Below are positions 51,535 through 60,139 of a stretch of 64,000 nt of DNA, piece after piece; positions within the stretch are counted from its first letter, which is position 1, and each line of letters begins with the position of its first letter. Source of the stretch: Bacillota bacterium (GTDB taxonomy: Bacteria > Bacillota > Clostridia > Oscillospirales > Acutalibacteraceae); the NCBI GenBank assembly GCA_021769885.1, contig JAETSA010000003.1, positions 1 through 64,000 on the forward strand, written 5' to 3'. The translations under genes and the position numbers were made by a program. Under the pieces are notes generated by a model. That model had not been told where the DNA came from and did not search any database. It worked only from the letters and a program-made list of their open reading frames with translations.

Positions 51535-51705
51535 CACAGCGGCGGGCTTCCACGCCCGCCATTTGGTTTGTGTAAAATCCAACCGTGCTCGGGTCGCTTC
51601 GTGAAGCGCCCCTACAAGAGTTGCGTATCACTGTTCGGTTTTTGCAAAAATCCAGCCTTGCTCGGGCGGGCGTGGAAACCTGCCCCTACTAGGAAGCGTG
51701 TAATT
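51535..51705. repeat. Cluster of dispersed repeats
   Basis: Repeats of CAGCGGCGGGCTTCCACGCC, TCGCTTCGTGAAGCGCCCC followed by TACAAGAG, and GGGCGGGCGTGGAAACCTGCC match the modules of the other intergenic clusters. Confidence 0.75.
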
Positions 51706-51713
51706 CTGTTCGC

Positions 51714-51746
51714 GAAAAGCCCCCGCAAACTTACGGCTTGCGGGGG
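51714..51746 (-). terminator. Terminator of the Pr6Pr gene
   Basis: On the minus strand CCCCCGCAA and TTGCGGGGG form a stem followed by CTTTTCG. Confidence 0.7.
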
Positions 51747-51823
51747 ACTCACTGTATTGAATTGCATATAAAAATCCGATACTTGCCGCTGTTTTACGGT
51801 GCGATTATAGGATTGTGCTTGAG

Positions 51824-52492
51824 TCAGTCTCTCCCCTTGTGCTTTTTGCCGAGCAGACGGTCGAAGACAAAAGAGAGATATCCGAGCGTGATAAACGCCA
51901 CGGTGACGGCAAGCACAATTAAAATCACCTTGTCCCAACCGTACAAATCCACATCCAAAAACGGATACGGGTAACGGCTGGTGCCGCCGAAGCCTGTGAA
52001 TGTGCGGGTACTCACTTCCGCGCGCACCATCGCAAATGCGAAATACGCATACGGCAAAACGAGCCACGCAAGCGGATACATCGCTTTATACTGTCCTTTC
52101 GGCACAAACAGAAAATAGTCGAGAATCACGAGGAGAGGTACGGCATAATGCACCAGAATATTGCTGACGGAAAGCGCAGTAATCGGTACGCCTGCGCCGA
52201 CGGCAGTGCCCATAAAACCGTTTAACATAAAATGATACACAAGCCCTGTCACGGCAATACACATCGTCACAGCACCGCGTATGAGCGCATTTTCTTTTTT
52301 GCGCTGGGCAATCACCAAAACAGCAAAATAAATAAAGCACAAAATATTGCTCAAAATGGTGTAGTAACAGGACAGCATTCTGAGGTCGCCCGTATTTGCC
52401 ATACCTGCATACTGCAAAATAATGCCCGCCTCGCACACAAACAAAAAGAAAAGACGGTAAAGCTGTTTGAAACGTCCGTTTCGAATATACAT
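51824..52492 (-). CDS. Pr6Pr family membrane protein
   Basis: The 222-residue protein has about six hydrophobic membrane segments and the pattern [18 protein letters not shown] ... [15 protein letters not shown] ... [13 protein letters not shown]. This is typical of bacterial Pr6Pr/FAR-17a (AIG1)-like proteins. Eukaryotic relatives hydrolyse fatty-acid esters of hydroxy fatty acids through Thr and His residues; whether the bacterial proteins do so is unknown. It is located in the cytoplasmic membrane. It is divergent from rubrerythrin and has its own promoter and a GGAGGC site. Confidence 0.85.
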   Translation of the reverse strand: MYIRNGRFKQLYRLFFLFVCEAGIILQYAGMANTGDLRMLSCYYTILSNILCFIYFAVLVIAQRKKENALIRGAVTMCIAVTGLVYHFMLNGFMGTAVGAGVPITALSVSNILVHYAVPLLVILDYFLFVPKGQYKAMYPLAWLVLPYAYFAFAMVRAEVSTRTFTGFGGTSRYPYPFLDVDLYGWDKVILIVLAVTVAFITLGYLSFVFDRLLGKKHKGRD

Positions 52493-52522
52493 ACATCTGC
52501 CTCCGAAAAATTACTATGGAGT

Positions 52523-52551
52523 ATTGTATCATTTTTCGTGCATTGCTTCAA
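52523..52551 (-). promoter_or_regulatory. Promoter of the Pr6Pr gene
   Basis: Minus strand TTGAAG (52551-52546) and TACAAT (52528-52523) have a 17-base spacer. Confidence 0.7.
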
Positions 52552-52568
52552 TTCTTTTTGCAAATCGC

Positions 52569-52597
52569 TTGAAAATATTTCCGAATCTGCATATAAT
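52569..52597 (+). promoter_or_regulatory. Promoter of the rubrerythrin-rubredoxin operon
   Basis: TTGAAA (52569-52574) and TATAAT (52592-52597) have a 17-base spacer, about 50 bases before the rubrerythrin start. No clear PerR box is seen. Confidence 0.8.
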
Positions 52598-52649
52598 AAG
52601 CTTATGCGGAATCCGTTTTTCGCAATTTTATGAAATAAAGGTGACGAAT

Positions 52650-53189
52650 ATGGCAGATTTAAAAGGCAGCAAAACCGAGAAGAATTTACTCGCGGCATTC
52701 GCAGGCGAATCCCAGGCGCACACCAAATATCTTTACTATGCCTCCAAGGCAAAAAAAGACGGCTATGTGCAAATCGGTTCGCTGTTTGAAGAAACGGCAA
52801 AAAATGAAAAAGAGCATGCAAAAATTTGGTTCAAGCTTTTGCATGACGGTATGCCCTCCACGCCCGACAATTTGAAAGACGCGGCGGCGGGTGAAAATTA
52901 CGAGTGGACAGATATGTACGCAGGCTTCGCCGAAACCGCACGTGCCGAAGGGTTTGCCGAAATCGCCGCACTGTTTGACGGTGTTGCGGCAATCGAAAAG
53001 GAACACGAGGAGCGCTACAAGAAGTTACTTGCCAATATTGAGGGCGGTTTGGTATTCTCCAAGGACGGCGATGCGGTATGGCAGTGCTCCAACTGCGGAC
53101 ACATTGTAGTCGGCAAACAGGCACCGGAAATCTGCCCCGTCTGCGCACATCCGCAGTCCTATTTCCAGGTTCGCGCGGAAAATTATTAA
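52650..53189 (+). CDS. rbr: Rubrerythrin
   Basis: The 179-residue protein has an N-terminal ferritin-like diiron domain with ligands in [27 protein letters not shown] and [10 protein letters not shown]-terminal rubredoxin-like domain follows (CSNCGHIVV ... CPVC, about residues 145-165). It reduces hydrogen peroxide to water in anaerobes, receiving electrons through rubredoxin. I chose ATG 52650 with AAGGTGA upstream; a longer frame from 52467 runs through the promoter. Rubredoxin follows 33 bases downstream and is its likely electron donor. Confidence 0.97.
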   Translation: MADLKGSKTEKNLLAAFAGESQAHTKYLYYASKAKKDGYVQIGSLFEETAKNEKEHAKIWFKLLHDGMPSTPDNLKDAAAGENYEWTDMYAGFAETARAEGFAEIAALFDGVAAIEKEHEERYKKLLANIEGGLVFSKDGDAVWQCSNCGHIVVGKQAPEICPVCAHPQSYFQVRAENY

Positions 53190-53222
53190 ATCCTTTACCG
53201 CTTTCATCGAGGAGGTGAAATG

Positions 53223-53342
53223 ATGGCGAAATACGTATGTACCGTTTGCGGCTATGTATACGAGGGTGACGAGTTGCCCGAGGATTACGAATGCCCGCTT
53301 TGCGGCGTAGGACCTGATCAGTTTGAAAAGGTTGAAGACTGA
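53223..53342 (+). CDS. Rubredoxin
   Basis: This 39-residue protein (start [20 protein letters not shown]) has the two CxxC-type iron ligand pairs CTVCGY and CPLCGV. It is shorter than the usual 52-54 residues because the loop between the pairs is reduced, as in rubredoxin-like domains of rubrerythrins. It probably passes electrons to the adjacent rubrerythrin. AGGAGG lies seven bases before the ATG; an additional ATG directly before it (53220) is also in frame. A terminator follows immediately. Confidence 0.92.
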   Translation: MAKYVCTVCGYVYEGDELPEDYECPLCGVGPDQFEKVED

Positions 53343-53343
53343 A

Positions 53344-53387
53344 AAAAACCCTTGTATCCTGTCAAAAAGGGATACAGGGGTTTTTTT
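53344..53387 (+). terminator. Terminator of the rubrerythrin-rubredoxin operon
   Basis: AAACCCTTGTATCC pairs with GGATACAGGGGTTT and runs into seven T residues. Confidence 0.88.
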
Positions 53388-54183
53388 ATTTTTTTTGCAA
53401 ATCTAAAATCGAAATCTGATGCGGAATTGTAAATGTATTCGGAAAATTTTTAAGCAATTCCATATGCTGTTTTCGAAATTCCGCCTTTTCTTCTGCGGAC
53501 AGTGCCGCCGCACCGATACCGCGGCAGGCGTACATACGCCCGTCCCAGCTTTCACGCGTAAAGGGAATTTCCTCCGTGTACTCCGTACAGCGTACAGGCA
53601 CAAACGGCGAATCGCTTACCCATTCGGGGATTTCCGCCGCTCTTCGGCAGTAGCCGCATCCGTTCCAATCGGGATTGAATGCTTTTACTAAATTTTCGCT
53701 CGCCGCCGCAATTTCGCTTTCCAACGGCAGCCAAGCCATATACAAAATCAAAAATCTGCCGTTCGGCTTTAACAGACGATGGATTTCCGCAAGTGCTTTT
53801 TCTCGGTCGAAGTATCCAAAGCACTGGCAGGCGGTAATTACATCAAAGCTGTTGTCTTTGAATCCTGTACGCTCCGCAGGCGCAACGCAGAAATCGATTT
53901 GCATATCGCCTTTAGCGGCAAGCTGTTTTGCAAACGCAATCTGCTCTGCCGTTACATCCGCACCGCACCAATTCGCCCCGTACGGATACATCGCGCGCGG
54001 CAACACACCCGTTCCTGTACCAAGGTCTAAACAGGTTTGCCCCACGAGCCCCAATCCCTCTGCCAAAAATGCCCGTTCATAAAAGGACACAGGGTAAATA
54101 TCACGGTACTGTGCGTATTCTGCTGAGGTTTCGCCCCAGTTGAACGCCTTGCCGCCGTCTACATCCGAAAACTGCATTTTCAT
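53386..54183 (-). CDS. Class I SAM-dependent methyltransferase
   Basis: The 265-residue protein has the Rossmann methyltransferase motif CLDLGTGTGVLPRA near residue 51. Post-motifs are FDVITACQCFGYFD and LLKPNGRFLILYMAWLP, as in UbiE/Methyltransf_11 proteins. The substrate cannot be told. It lies six bases behind argF, so it is probably the last gene of the arginine transcript without an obvious part in the pathway. A GGAG site is rather distant from the ATG, so translation may be coupled to argF. Confidence 0.85.
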   Translation of the reverse strand: MKMQFSDVDGGKAFNWGETSAEYAQYRDIYPVSFYERAFLAEGLGLVGQTCLDLGTGTGVLPRAMYPYGANWCGADVTAEQIAFAKQLAAKGDMQIDFCVAPAERTGFKDNSFDVITACQCFGYFDREKALAEIHRLLKPNGRFLILYMAWLPLESEIAAASENLVKAFNPDWNGCGYCRRAAEIPEWVSDSPFVPVRCTEYTEEIPFTRESWDGRMYACRGIGAAALSAEEKAEFRKQHMELLKNFPNTFTIPHQISILDLQKK

Positions 54184-54189
54184 AACGGA

Positions 54190-55098
54190 TTATTTCTCCA
54201 TTAAGGTAACCATAACCGCTTTTTGTGCGTGCAGACGGTTTTCTGCTTCATCAAAGATCTCATCGGCGTGTGCCTCGAACACATCGGCGGTGATTTCCTC
54301 ACCGCGGTGCGCGGGCAGGCAGTGCTGTACCATACAGCCGCTGTTGGCGGCGGAGAGGAGCTTTTTGTTGATTTGATACACGCCCTCAAACACCTTGCGG
54401 CGCGCGGCGGCTTCGTCCTCCTGCCCCATAGACGCCCAAACATCCGTGAAGATTACATCTGCGCCTGCGGCGGCCTCGAGTGGGTCTCTGTGCAGAGAAA
54501 AGCCTTGATAGGGCTTTGCGAAATCCAATACCTGCTTGTCGGGGTCATAGCCTTCGGGGCAGGCTACCGACACGCGCATCCCTGTTTTCAAGCCGCCGAC
54601 AATTAAGGAGTTCGCCATATTGTTGCCGTCGCCGATGTAGCACATTTTCAAGCCGTCCAAATGCCCTTTATGCTCGCGAATCGTCAAAAGGTCGGCAAGC
54701 ACCTGGCAGGGATGGCAAAAATCGGTTAAGCCGTTGATAATCGGAATCGAACCGTATTTCGCCAAATTCTCGACCTCGCTCTGCGCAAAGGTACGAATCA
54801 TAATACCGTCAAGATAACGCGACAGCACGCGTGCAGTATCCTCAATCGGCTCGCCGCGCCCGATTTGCAAATCGCGGTTCGACAAAAACAGTGCCTGACC
54901 GCCCAACTGATACATACCCGTTTCAAAGGAAACGCGTGTTCTCGTAGAAGATTTCTGGAAAATCATACCCAAGGTCTGCCCTTTCAGGCGTTTATGGGAG
55001 ATACCGTTTTTGGTTTCGTACTTCAATTGGTCAGCAAGGTTCAAGATGTCTTCAATTTCCTGCGGGGTCGTGGTTAATAAGCTTAATAAGTGTTTCAT
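54190..55098 (-). CDS. argF: Ornithine carbamoyltransferase
   Basis: The 302-residue protein has the carbamoyl-phosphate motif SSTRTR near residue 50, the catalytic HPCQVLADL near 128 and HCLPAHRGEE near 268 that binds ornithine. It makes citrulline from ornithine and carbamoyl phosphate. The carAB genes for carbamoyl phosphate are not in the window. It follows argD by 14 bases in the run argC-argJ-argB-argD-argF. A SMG-type ornithine loop is present as VWASMGQEDEAA, distinguishing it from aspartate carbamoyltransferase. Confidence 0.97.
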   Translation of the reverse strand: MKHLLSLLTTTPQEIEDILNLADQLKYETKNGISHKRLKGQTLGMIFQKSSTRTRVSFETGMYQLGGQALFLSNRDLQIGRGEPIEDTARVLSRYLDGIMIRTFAQSEVENLAKYGSIPIINGLTDFCHPCQVLADLLTIREHKGHLDGLKMCYIGDGNNMANSLIVGGLKTGMRVSVACPEGYDPDKQVLDFAKPYQGFSLHRDPLEAAAGADVIFTDVWASMGQEDEAAARRKVFEGVYQINKKLLSAANSGCMVQHCLPAHRGEEITADVFEAHADEIFDEAENRLHAQKAVMVTLMEK

Positions 55099-55112
55099 AT
55101 AGCATTCTCTCC

Positions 55113-56288
55113 TTATGATTCGCTCAAAACGCGTTCCAAAACGGAAAGCCCTTTGTCGATTTCTTCGTAGGTAATCGTCAGCGGCGGCAGCATTCGCAGT
55201 GCAGATTTTGCCGTCAAAATAAGCAAGCCGTTTTCACAGCATTTTGCGGCAACCTCGCCCGCTTTTTTCGTCTTTAAGTCGATGCCGATCATCAATCCGC
55301 GTCCGCGAATTTCTTGGATTTCTGTAAAGCCGTTCAGCTTTTCACGGATGTAGTCACCCTTCTCGCGAACGGACTGTAAAAATGCGTCATCCATCCGCTC
55401 GAGCACTGCCAAAGAACCCGCACAGGCAACGGGATTTCCGCCGAAGGTCGTGCCGTGCGTACCCGGTGTAAGCGTGTTGCCGAGTGCTTCGGTGCAAAGG
55501 CACGCGCCCATCGGGAGTCCCCCACCGATACCCTTCGCAGTTGTCAAGATGTCGGGCTTTACACCAACGGTTTCATATGCAAACAGCTTACCTGTTCTGC
55601 CCACACCCGTCTGTACCTCGTCAAAGATTAAAAGTATATCTTTTGCATCACAAATCCGGCGCACAAATTCAATATATTCGCGCGGTGTTTCCAACACACC
55701 GCCCTCGCCCTGAATCACTTCCAAAATCACGGCGCAGTCCGTACCGTCCAAAAGCTGTAAAAAGCCTTCCCGGTCGCCCGATTCGGCATATTTGAAGCCA
55801 TCCAAAAACGGTGTGAAAAATTCGTGGTAATGCGCCTGCCCCGTGGCAGTCACCGTGGCAATGGTACGCCCGTGGAAGGAATTGACAAGGCTGATAATAT
55901 TGTAACGCCCGTCGCCGTATTTGTCAAAGCTGTATTTACGCGCCAATTTGATGGCGCACTCGTTGGCTTCCGCACCCGAATTGCTCAAATGCACACGCGC
56001 AAAGCCTGCGCGTTCACAAAGCAGCTTCGCCGCTTTCGCCACCGTTTCGTTGTAATAGAGATTCGAGGTGTGCTGTAAGCAGTCCAGCTGTGCTTTCACA
56101 GCGTTTTTCCACGCTTCATCATTTGTGCCGAGGCTGTTTACGCCGATGCCCGCCGTAAAATCTATGTATTCGCGCCCCTCGGCGTCCCAATAGGTCGCAT
56201 TTTCGCCGCGCGCAAGTGCTACGGGGAAATGCGCATAAGTCGGCATCAAACAGGTATCTGCCGTTTGTTTGATTTCTTCAAAAGTCAT
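55113..56288 (-). CDS. argD: Acetylornithine aminotransferase
   Basis: The 391-residue class III aminotransferase carries FTAGIGVNSLG near its start, SNSGAEANECAIKLARKY near residue 105 and the PLP-lysine segment TTAKGIGGGLPMGA near 244. It transfers an amino group from glutamate to N-acetylglutamate semialdehyde, giving N-acetylornithine. The gene order places it between argB and argF. It is full length, and no succinyldiaminopimelate-specific feature is evident, though dual use in lysine synthesis is known for the family. Confidence 0.96.
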   Translation of the reverse strand: MTFEEIKQTADTCLMPTYAHFPVALARGENATYWDAEGREYIDFTAGIGVNSLGTNDEAWKNAVKAQLDCLQHTSNLYYNETVAKAAKLLCERAGFARVHLSNSGAEANECAIKLARKYSFDKYGDGRYNIISLVNSFHGRTIATVTATGQAHYHEFFTPFLDGFKYAESGDREGFLQLLDGTDCAVILEVIQGEGGVLETPREYIEFVRRICDAKDILLIFDEVQTGVGRTGKLFAYETVGVKPDILTTAKGIGGGLPMGACLCTEALGNTLTPGTHGTTFGGNPVACAGSLAVLERMDDAFLQSVREKGDYIREKLNGFTEIQEIRGRGLMIGIDLKTKKAGEVAAKCCENGLLILTAKSALRMLPPLTITYEEIDKGLSVLERVLSES

Positions 56289-56325
56289 TCTTGCTCAATC
56301 CTTTGTATACTGTAAAAATCCGCCG

Positions 56326-57195
56326 TCACGCCGAAAACATCGTGCCGATGCCCGCGTCGGAAAACAACTCAATCAAAATAGAGTGCGGAATCCGCCCGTC
56401 AATGATATTGGTACGCAACACACCGCGGCGCACCGCTTCGACACAGCAGTCGATTTTCGGAATCATACCGCCTGAAATAATCCCCTGTGCTTTCAAAGAC
56501 GGAATTTCGGATACCTTCACCTCTTGAATGAGGGTGGATTCGTCGTCTTTGTCACGCAAAAGCCCCGAAATGTCGGTCATTAAGAGAAGCTTTTCGGCGT
56601 GCAGACAAGCGGCAATCTGCGCGGCGGCGGTGTCCGCATTGATGTTATAGACCTCGCCGTCTTTGCCGCCTGCGACGGTGGAAATCACAGGAATATAGCC
56701 ATTCTCGATAACATCACAAAGAATCCCTGTATTTACTCCTTGAATATCCCCGACAAAGCCGATATCCTCGCCCGCGTCGTGTTTGGTCGCGGTAATCATA
56801 TCGCCGTCGAGACCGCAAAGCCCGATGGCGCGCCCGCCGTGGCGGTTGAGCAGCTGTACCAAATGCTTATTGACCTTACCCGCCAACACCATCTGTACCA
56901 CCTCAACGGTTTCTTCGTCTGTGTAGCGAAGCCCTCCGACAAATCGGCTCTCTTTGCCGATGCGCTTTAACATATCCGAGATTTCAGGGCCGCCGCCGTG
57001 TACCAAAACCACGTTCACGCCGACGGAACGAAGCAGTACAATGTCAGTCATCACCGCATCCTGCAGCTCTTCGTTAATCATCGCGTTGCCGCCGTATTTA
57101 ATCACAACCGTTTTGCCGTGGTATTTTTGAATGTGCGGCAACGCCTGCACCAAAACCTCGGAACGGTCTGCATAAGAAATTTTGGAAATATCCAT
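56326..57195 (-). CDS. argB: Acetylglutamate kinase
   Basis: The protein, 289 residues from ATG 57195 (GGAGGC upstream), has the amino-acid kinase motifs VVIKYGGNAM near residue 25, VLVHGGGPEISDML near 66 and DISGLLRDKDDEST near 200. It phosphorylates N-acetylglutamate, usually the arginine-feedback-controlled step when the pathway is cyclic through ArgJ, as here. An N-terminal helix (about 4-18) of the arginine-sensitive type is present. A longer frame from 57333 runs into the decayed DUF559 cassette upstream and is rejected. Confidence 0.96.
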   Translation of the reverse strand: MDISKISYADRSEVLVQALPHIQKYHGKTVVIKYGGNAMINEELQDAVMTDIVLLRSVGVNVVLVHGGGPEISDMLKRIGKESRFVGGLRYTDEETVEVVQMVLAGKVNKHLVQLLNRHGGRAIGLCGLDGDMITATKHDAGEDIGFVGDIQGVNTGILCDVIENGYIPVISTVAGGKDGEVYNINADTAAAQIAACLHAEKLLLMTDISGLLRDKDDESTLIQEVKVSEIPSLKAQGIISGGMIPKIDCCVEAVRRGVLRTNIIDGRIPHSILIELFSDAGIGTMFSA

Positions 57196-57214
57196 AAGTT
57201 GCCTCCAAAAAATT

Positions 57215-57624
57215 TCATTTACTCTGATTTTTTCCCCCTCTGACGAGGGGGCTATCGCCGTTTGGCGACTGGGGGAGAGATTGTTTCTCCTCTCGGTCAA
57301 TATATTTGCAAACAGAATAAAAATTGTTATCAATATCCAAATTGCAAATGCGCAATATCTTTAAGCCGTAATTCTCTAGGCTTTGGTTCTTCGGGCGTCA
57401 TATTGCATTTGTGCTTTCTCATAATGTCCGCCGCCGTCTAACTCGATTACCAATCGGGCTTTTGCACAATAAAAATCCACAATGTAATTGTCAATCACCT
57501 TTTGCCGTTGAAACCGAATCGGGTAATTTCTTAAAAATACATTCCACAGTTTGATTTCCCAAGGCGTCATATTTTTTCGGAGTTCTTTGGCATATGCAAT
57601 CAAATCTTTGTTGTATTTGAGCAT
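57215..57624 (-). pseudogene. DUF559 endonuclease-like gene with frameshift
   Basis: The first part (ATG 57624; YNKDLIAYAKELRKNMTPWE, then FYCAKARLVIELDGGGHY) is a clear DUF559 very-short-patch-repair-like nuclease. It stops after RRTKA at 57376. Restoring one missing base there continues the family sequence as LENYGLKILRICNLDIDNN and FYSVCKYID before running into flanking repeat DNA and a stop near 57215. It therefore carries a single-base deletion. The gene is bracketed by repeats (57232-57280 and 57628-57679) and splits the arginine operon. Confidence 0.85.
57232..57280. repeat. Repeat on one side of the DUF559 cassette
   Basis: CCCCCTCTGACGAGGGGGCT followed by ATCGCCGTTTGGCGACTGGG, a GC-rich repeat of two small hairpins commonly found beside DUF559 genes in Firmicutes (from general familiarity). 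Confidence 0.65.
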
Positions 57625-57627
57625 TTT

Positions 57628-57679
57628 CTCTCCCTCCGTCACGGCTTCGCCGCGCCACCTCCCTCATCAGAGGGAGGAA
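57628..57679. repeat. Repeat on the other side of the DUF559 cassette
   Basis: CTCCCTCCGTCACGGCTTCG, then CGCGCCACCTCCCTCATCAG and AGGGAGGA. The CCTCATCAGAGGGAGG part resembles the CCTCTGACGAGGGGG of the opposite flank, so the two ends form an imperfect flanking pair. Confidence 0.6.
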
Positions 57680-57717
57680 ATATTCCACCGTAAGCTTGCT
57701 TTGACATTCTTACAGTC

Positions 57718-57830
57718 ACCTGATTTTCGAGTGTGCGTATAGTTTTCGTTTTTGCGGCGGCGAAGCGTATGTACTATACGCGAGTTACCGCCGCAAAGGC
57801 GGAAAATATGCGTGCAATCGGAAATCAGGT
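57718..57830. repeat. Large imperfect inverted repeat overlapping the argJ stop codon
   Basis: Two 43-base arms (57718-57760 and 57788-57830) pair with eight mismatches and end in perfect blocks ACCTGATTT and TTTGCGGCGG. The 27-base centre itself folds through GCGTAT and ATACGC. The argJ stop codon TGA lies inside the right arm. It could act as terminator, processing site or a small inserted palindrome. Confidence 0.85.
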
Positions 57831-59042
57831 GCGGTAATCGCCGTTGATTTTGACGTATTCATACGTGAGGTCACATCCGTAAGCGGTGGCGGCGGCTTCG
57901 CCGTCCTTTAAATCCACAAGGACGGTAATCTCATCCTCCAGCAAAATCTCTTTTGCTTTCTCCTCTGAAAATTCGATGCCTGCGCCGTTTTGACATACCA
58001 CGATTTCACCCTTGCGGGAAATGAAGGACACATCAATTTTCGACACATCAATATCCGCGCCCGCGTAGCCGAGGGCGCAGAGGATTCTGCCCCAGTTTGC
58101 ATCCGAGCCGAACATTGCGGTCTTGACAAGGGGTGAACAGATGACAGACTTTGCACAGGTTCTTGCAATTTCTTCGGTTTTCGCGCCGTGCACGTCGCAA
58201 ATCACGAGCTTTGTCGCACCCTCGCCGTCCTTTGCGAGCATACGGACGATATAATTGCAAACTGCGAAAAGTGCTTGGCAGAAAATTTCGTAATTTTCGT
58301 TCTCATCTTCGATTCTCTCATTGCCGCAAAGTCCGTTTGCTAAGATGGCAACGGTATCGTTTGTAGACGTATCGCCGTCCACCGACAGCATATTATAGCT
58401 TTTCGAAACGCCCCACACAAGTGCTTTTTTAAGCATTTCGGCGGAAATATTCGCATCGGTCGTAATGAAGGACAGCATAGTCGCCATATTGGGGTGAATC
58501 ATTCCGCTGCCCTTGGCAATCGCGCCGATTTGGCAGGGCTTGCCGTCTAATTCGAATGCAACAGAAACGCTTTTCTGCACGGTGTCGGTCGTCATAATCG
58601 CCTGTGCCGCCGCATCCGAACCGTTTTCGGACAATCCGTCGGTCAGTGCTTTCATACCGTTTTGAATCGGTTCAAGGTCAATCGGCTGCCCGATGACACC
58701 CGTAGACCCGACAATCACATCACAAGCGTCAATGCCGAGATACTGCGCTGCCAAATCGCACATCGCCTGCGCCTTTTCCACGCCATCTGCGTTACAGGTA
58801 TTCGCAATGCCGCTGTTGCAGATGACCGCACGAGCTTTGCCGTTTTCGAGATTTTTACGCGTCACCGTAATCGGCGCGCCGCACACAAGGTTTTTTGTGT
58901 AGACCGCCGCCGCGTCGCATTCGGTTTCGGATACGAGCAGCATTAAGTCTTTTTTCTCTTTATTTTTCCGAATCCCGCAGTGCACACCGTTGGCTTGAAA
59001 GCCTTTCGGCGAGGTCACACCGCCGTTTTTGTTGATTTCCAT
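57825..59042 (-). CDS. argJ: Bifunctional ornithine acetyltransferase / N-acetylglutamate synthase
   Basis: The 405-residue protein carries the self-cleavage site in GSGMIHPNMATMLSFITTDA (threonine nucleophile near residue 189) and the acetyl-binding VIVGSTGVIGQP near 110. It moves the acetyl group from N-acetylornithine to glutamate, and as a bifunctional enzyme it can also use acetyl-CoA, replacing argA and argE, neither of which is seen. Its stop codon is embedded in the large inverted repeat at 57718-57830. It follows argC by about 140 bases that include repeat modules. Confidence 0.96.
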   Translation of the reverse strand: MEINKNGGVTSPKGFQANGVHCGIRKNKEKKDLMLLVSETECDAAAVYTKNLVCGAPITVTRKNLENGKARAVICNSGIANTCNADGVEKAQAMCDLAAQYLGIDACDVIVGSTGVIGQPIDLEPIQNGMKALTDGLSENGSDAAAQAIMTTDTVQKSVSVAFELDGKPCQIGAIAKGSGMIHPNMATMLSFITTDANISAEMLKKALVWGVSKSYNMLSVDGDTSTNDTVAILANGLCGNERIEDENENYEIFCQALFAVCNYIVRMLAKDGEGATKLVICDVHGAKTEEIARTCAKSVICSPLVKTAMFGSDANWGRILCALGYAGADIDVSKIDVSFISRKGEIVVCQNGAGIEFSEEKAKEILLEDEITVLVDLKDGEAAATAYGCDLTYEYVKINGDYRT

Positions 59043-59079
59043 GGTAACATTTTCCCTTTTTATTATAGTATAGTATCCA

Positions 59080-59140
59080 CGGTGGGAGCAAGCCCCCGCC
59101 CTACATTAGATGCCGTATGTCAAGCCGACCCCTACACGTT
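59080..59140. repeat. Dispersed repeat modules between argC and argJ
   Basis: GGTGGGAGCAAGCCCCCGCC followed by CTAC, and GCCGACCCCTACACG, repeat the modules found at 60260-60290 and 63525-63545. Confidence 0.65.
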
Positions 59141-59185
59141 TTGCTATTCTGCCGACATACACCAAATTTTTTTAGCTTCTGCTAT

Positions 59186-60118
59186 TTACAAATTCAGTCC
59201 GTATTCCGCAGGCAGGCTCATTTTGAGGTTCATACATTCGAGTGCCGCACCGCTTGCACCTTTGCCCAAGTTATCGTACCGCGCGGTTAAGAGGATTCTG
59301 TCCGCATTACCGCAAACGGTAATCTCCATAGAATCCTTTTCGGCTTTGCCGTTGGCGCAAATGAAGCCTGCTTCGTCTATGCTTTCCTTATACTGCACAA
59401 TTTTCGTATTGTATATGGATTTGTACAGTGCGCGGATATCCTCTGCCGTTTTGCCGTTTTGCAAATCACACGAGAATACAGGCACGGTCACGGTCATACC
59501 GCAGAAATAATCACAGATATACGGGCAAAACACGGGCGTACGCGTCAGTCCTGAAATTTTCTGCATCTCTTTTAAATGCTTGTGCTCTTGCGTGAGCGCG
59601 TACAAACGGGGTGCATCTAACGATTCTTCGCGTTCTGCCGCTTCGTACTGCGCAATCCCCTTTTTGCCTGCGCCGCTGTAGCCCGACATCGCGTGGCACA
59701 TAAAGCCGTAATCGGCGGGCAAAAATCCTGCATCCACTAAGGGCTTGACAAGGGCGATAAAGCCGCTTGCGTAGCACCCGGGTACGGCGATGCGATTCGA
59801 TTGCTTTAAGGCATCGTCAAAAGCTTTTGAAAGCTCGGGGAAGCCGTATACCCAACCCGCATCCGTACGGTGCGCGGTGGAGGTATCCAACACAACGGTT
59901 TTGTCGTTTTCAATCAAGCCAACCGCTTCGATTGCCGCCGCGTCGGGCAGGCAGAGAAAGGCGATATCCGCAGAATTGAGTGCCTCTTTGCGTGCCGCTG
60001 TGTCCTTTCGCAAATTTTCGGGTAAGGTAATCAGTTCAATATCGGTTCGAGTTTTCAGGCGGTCAAAGATTTTTAAGCCTGTTGTGCCCTGAGAGCCGTC
60101 AATAAATACTTTGGTCAT
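59186..60118 (-). CDS. argC: N-acetyl-gamma-glutamyl-phosphate reductase
   Basis: The 310-residue protein starts with the NADP-binding FIDGSQGTTGLKIFDRL and has the catalytic cysteine 115 in VPGCYASGF. Both the length and the DGSQGTTG start fit the short type 2 form of ArgC. It reduces N-acetylglutamyl phosphate to the semialdehyde, using NADPH. It is the first of the argC-argJ-argB-argD-argF run on the minus strand. Upstream lie only dispersed repeats, and no clear ARG box is visible near its start. Confidence 0.96.
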   Translation of the reverse strand: MTKVFIDGSQGTTGLKIFDRLKTRTDIELITLPENLRKDTAARKEALNSADIAFLCLPDAAAIEAVGLIENDKTVVLDTSTAHRTDAGWVYGFPELSKAFDDALKQSNRIAVPGCYASGFIALVKPLVDAGFLPADYGFMCHAMSGYSGAGKKGIAQYEAAEREESLDAPRLYALTQEHKHLKEMQKISGLTRTPVFCPYICDYFCGMTVTVPVFSCDLQNGKTAEDIRALYKSIYNTKIVQYKESIDEAGFICANGKAEKDSMEITVCGNADRILLTARYDNLGKGASGAALECMNLKMSLPAEYGLNL

Positions 60119-60139
60119 TCGAATTTCTCACTTTGCTGT

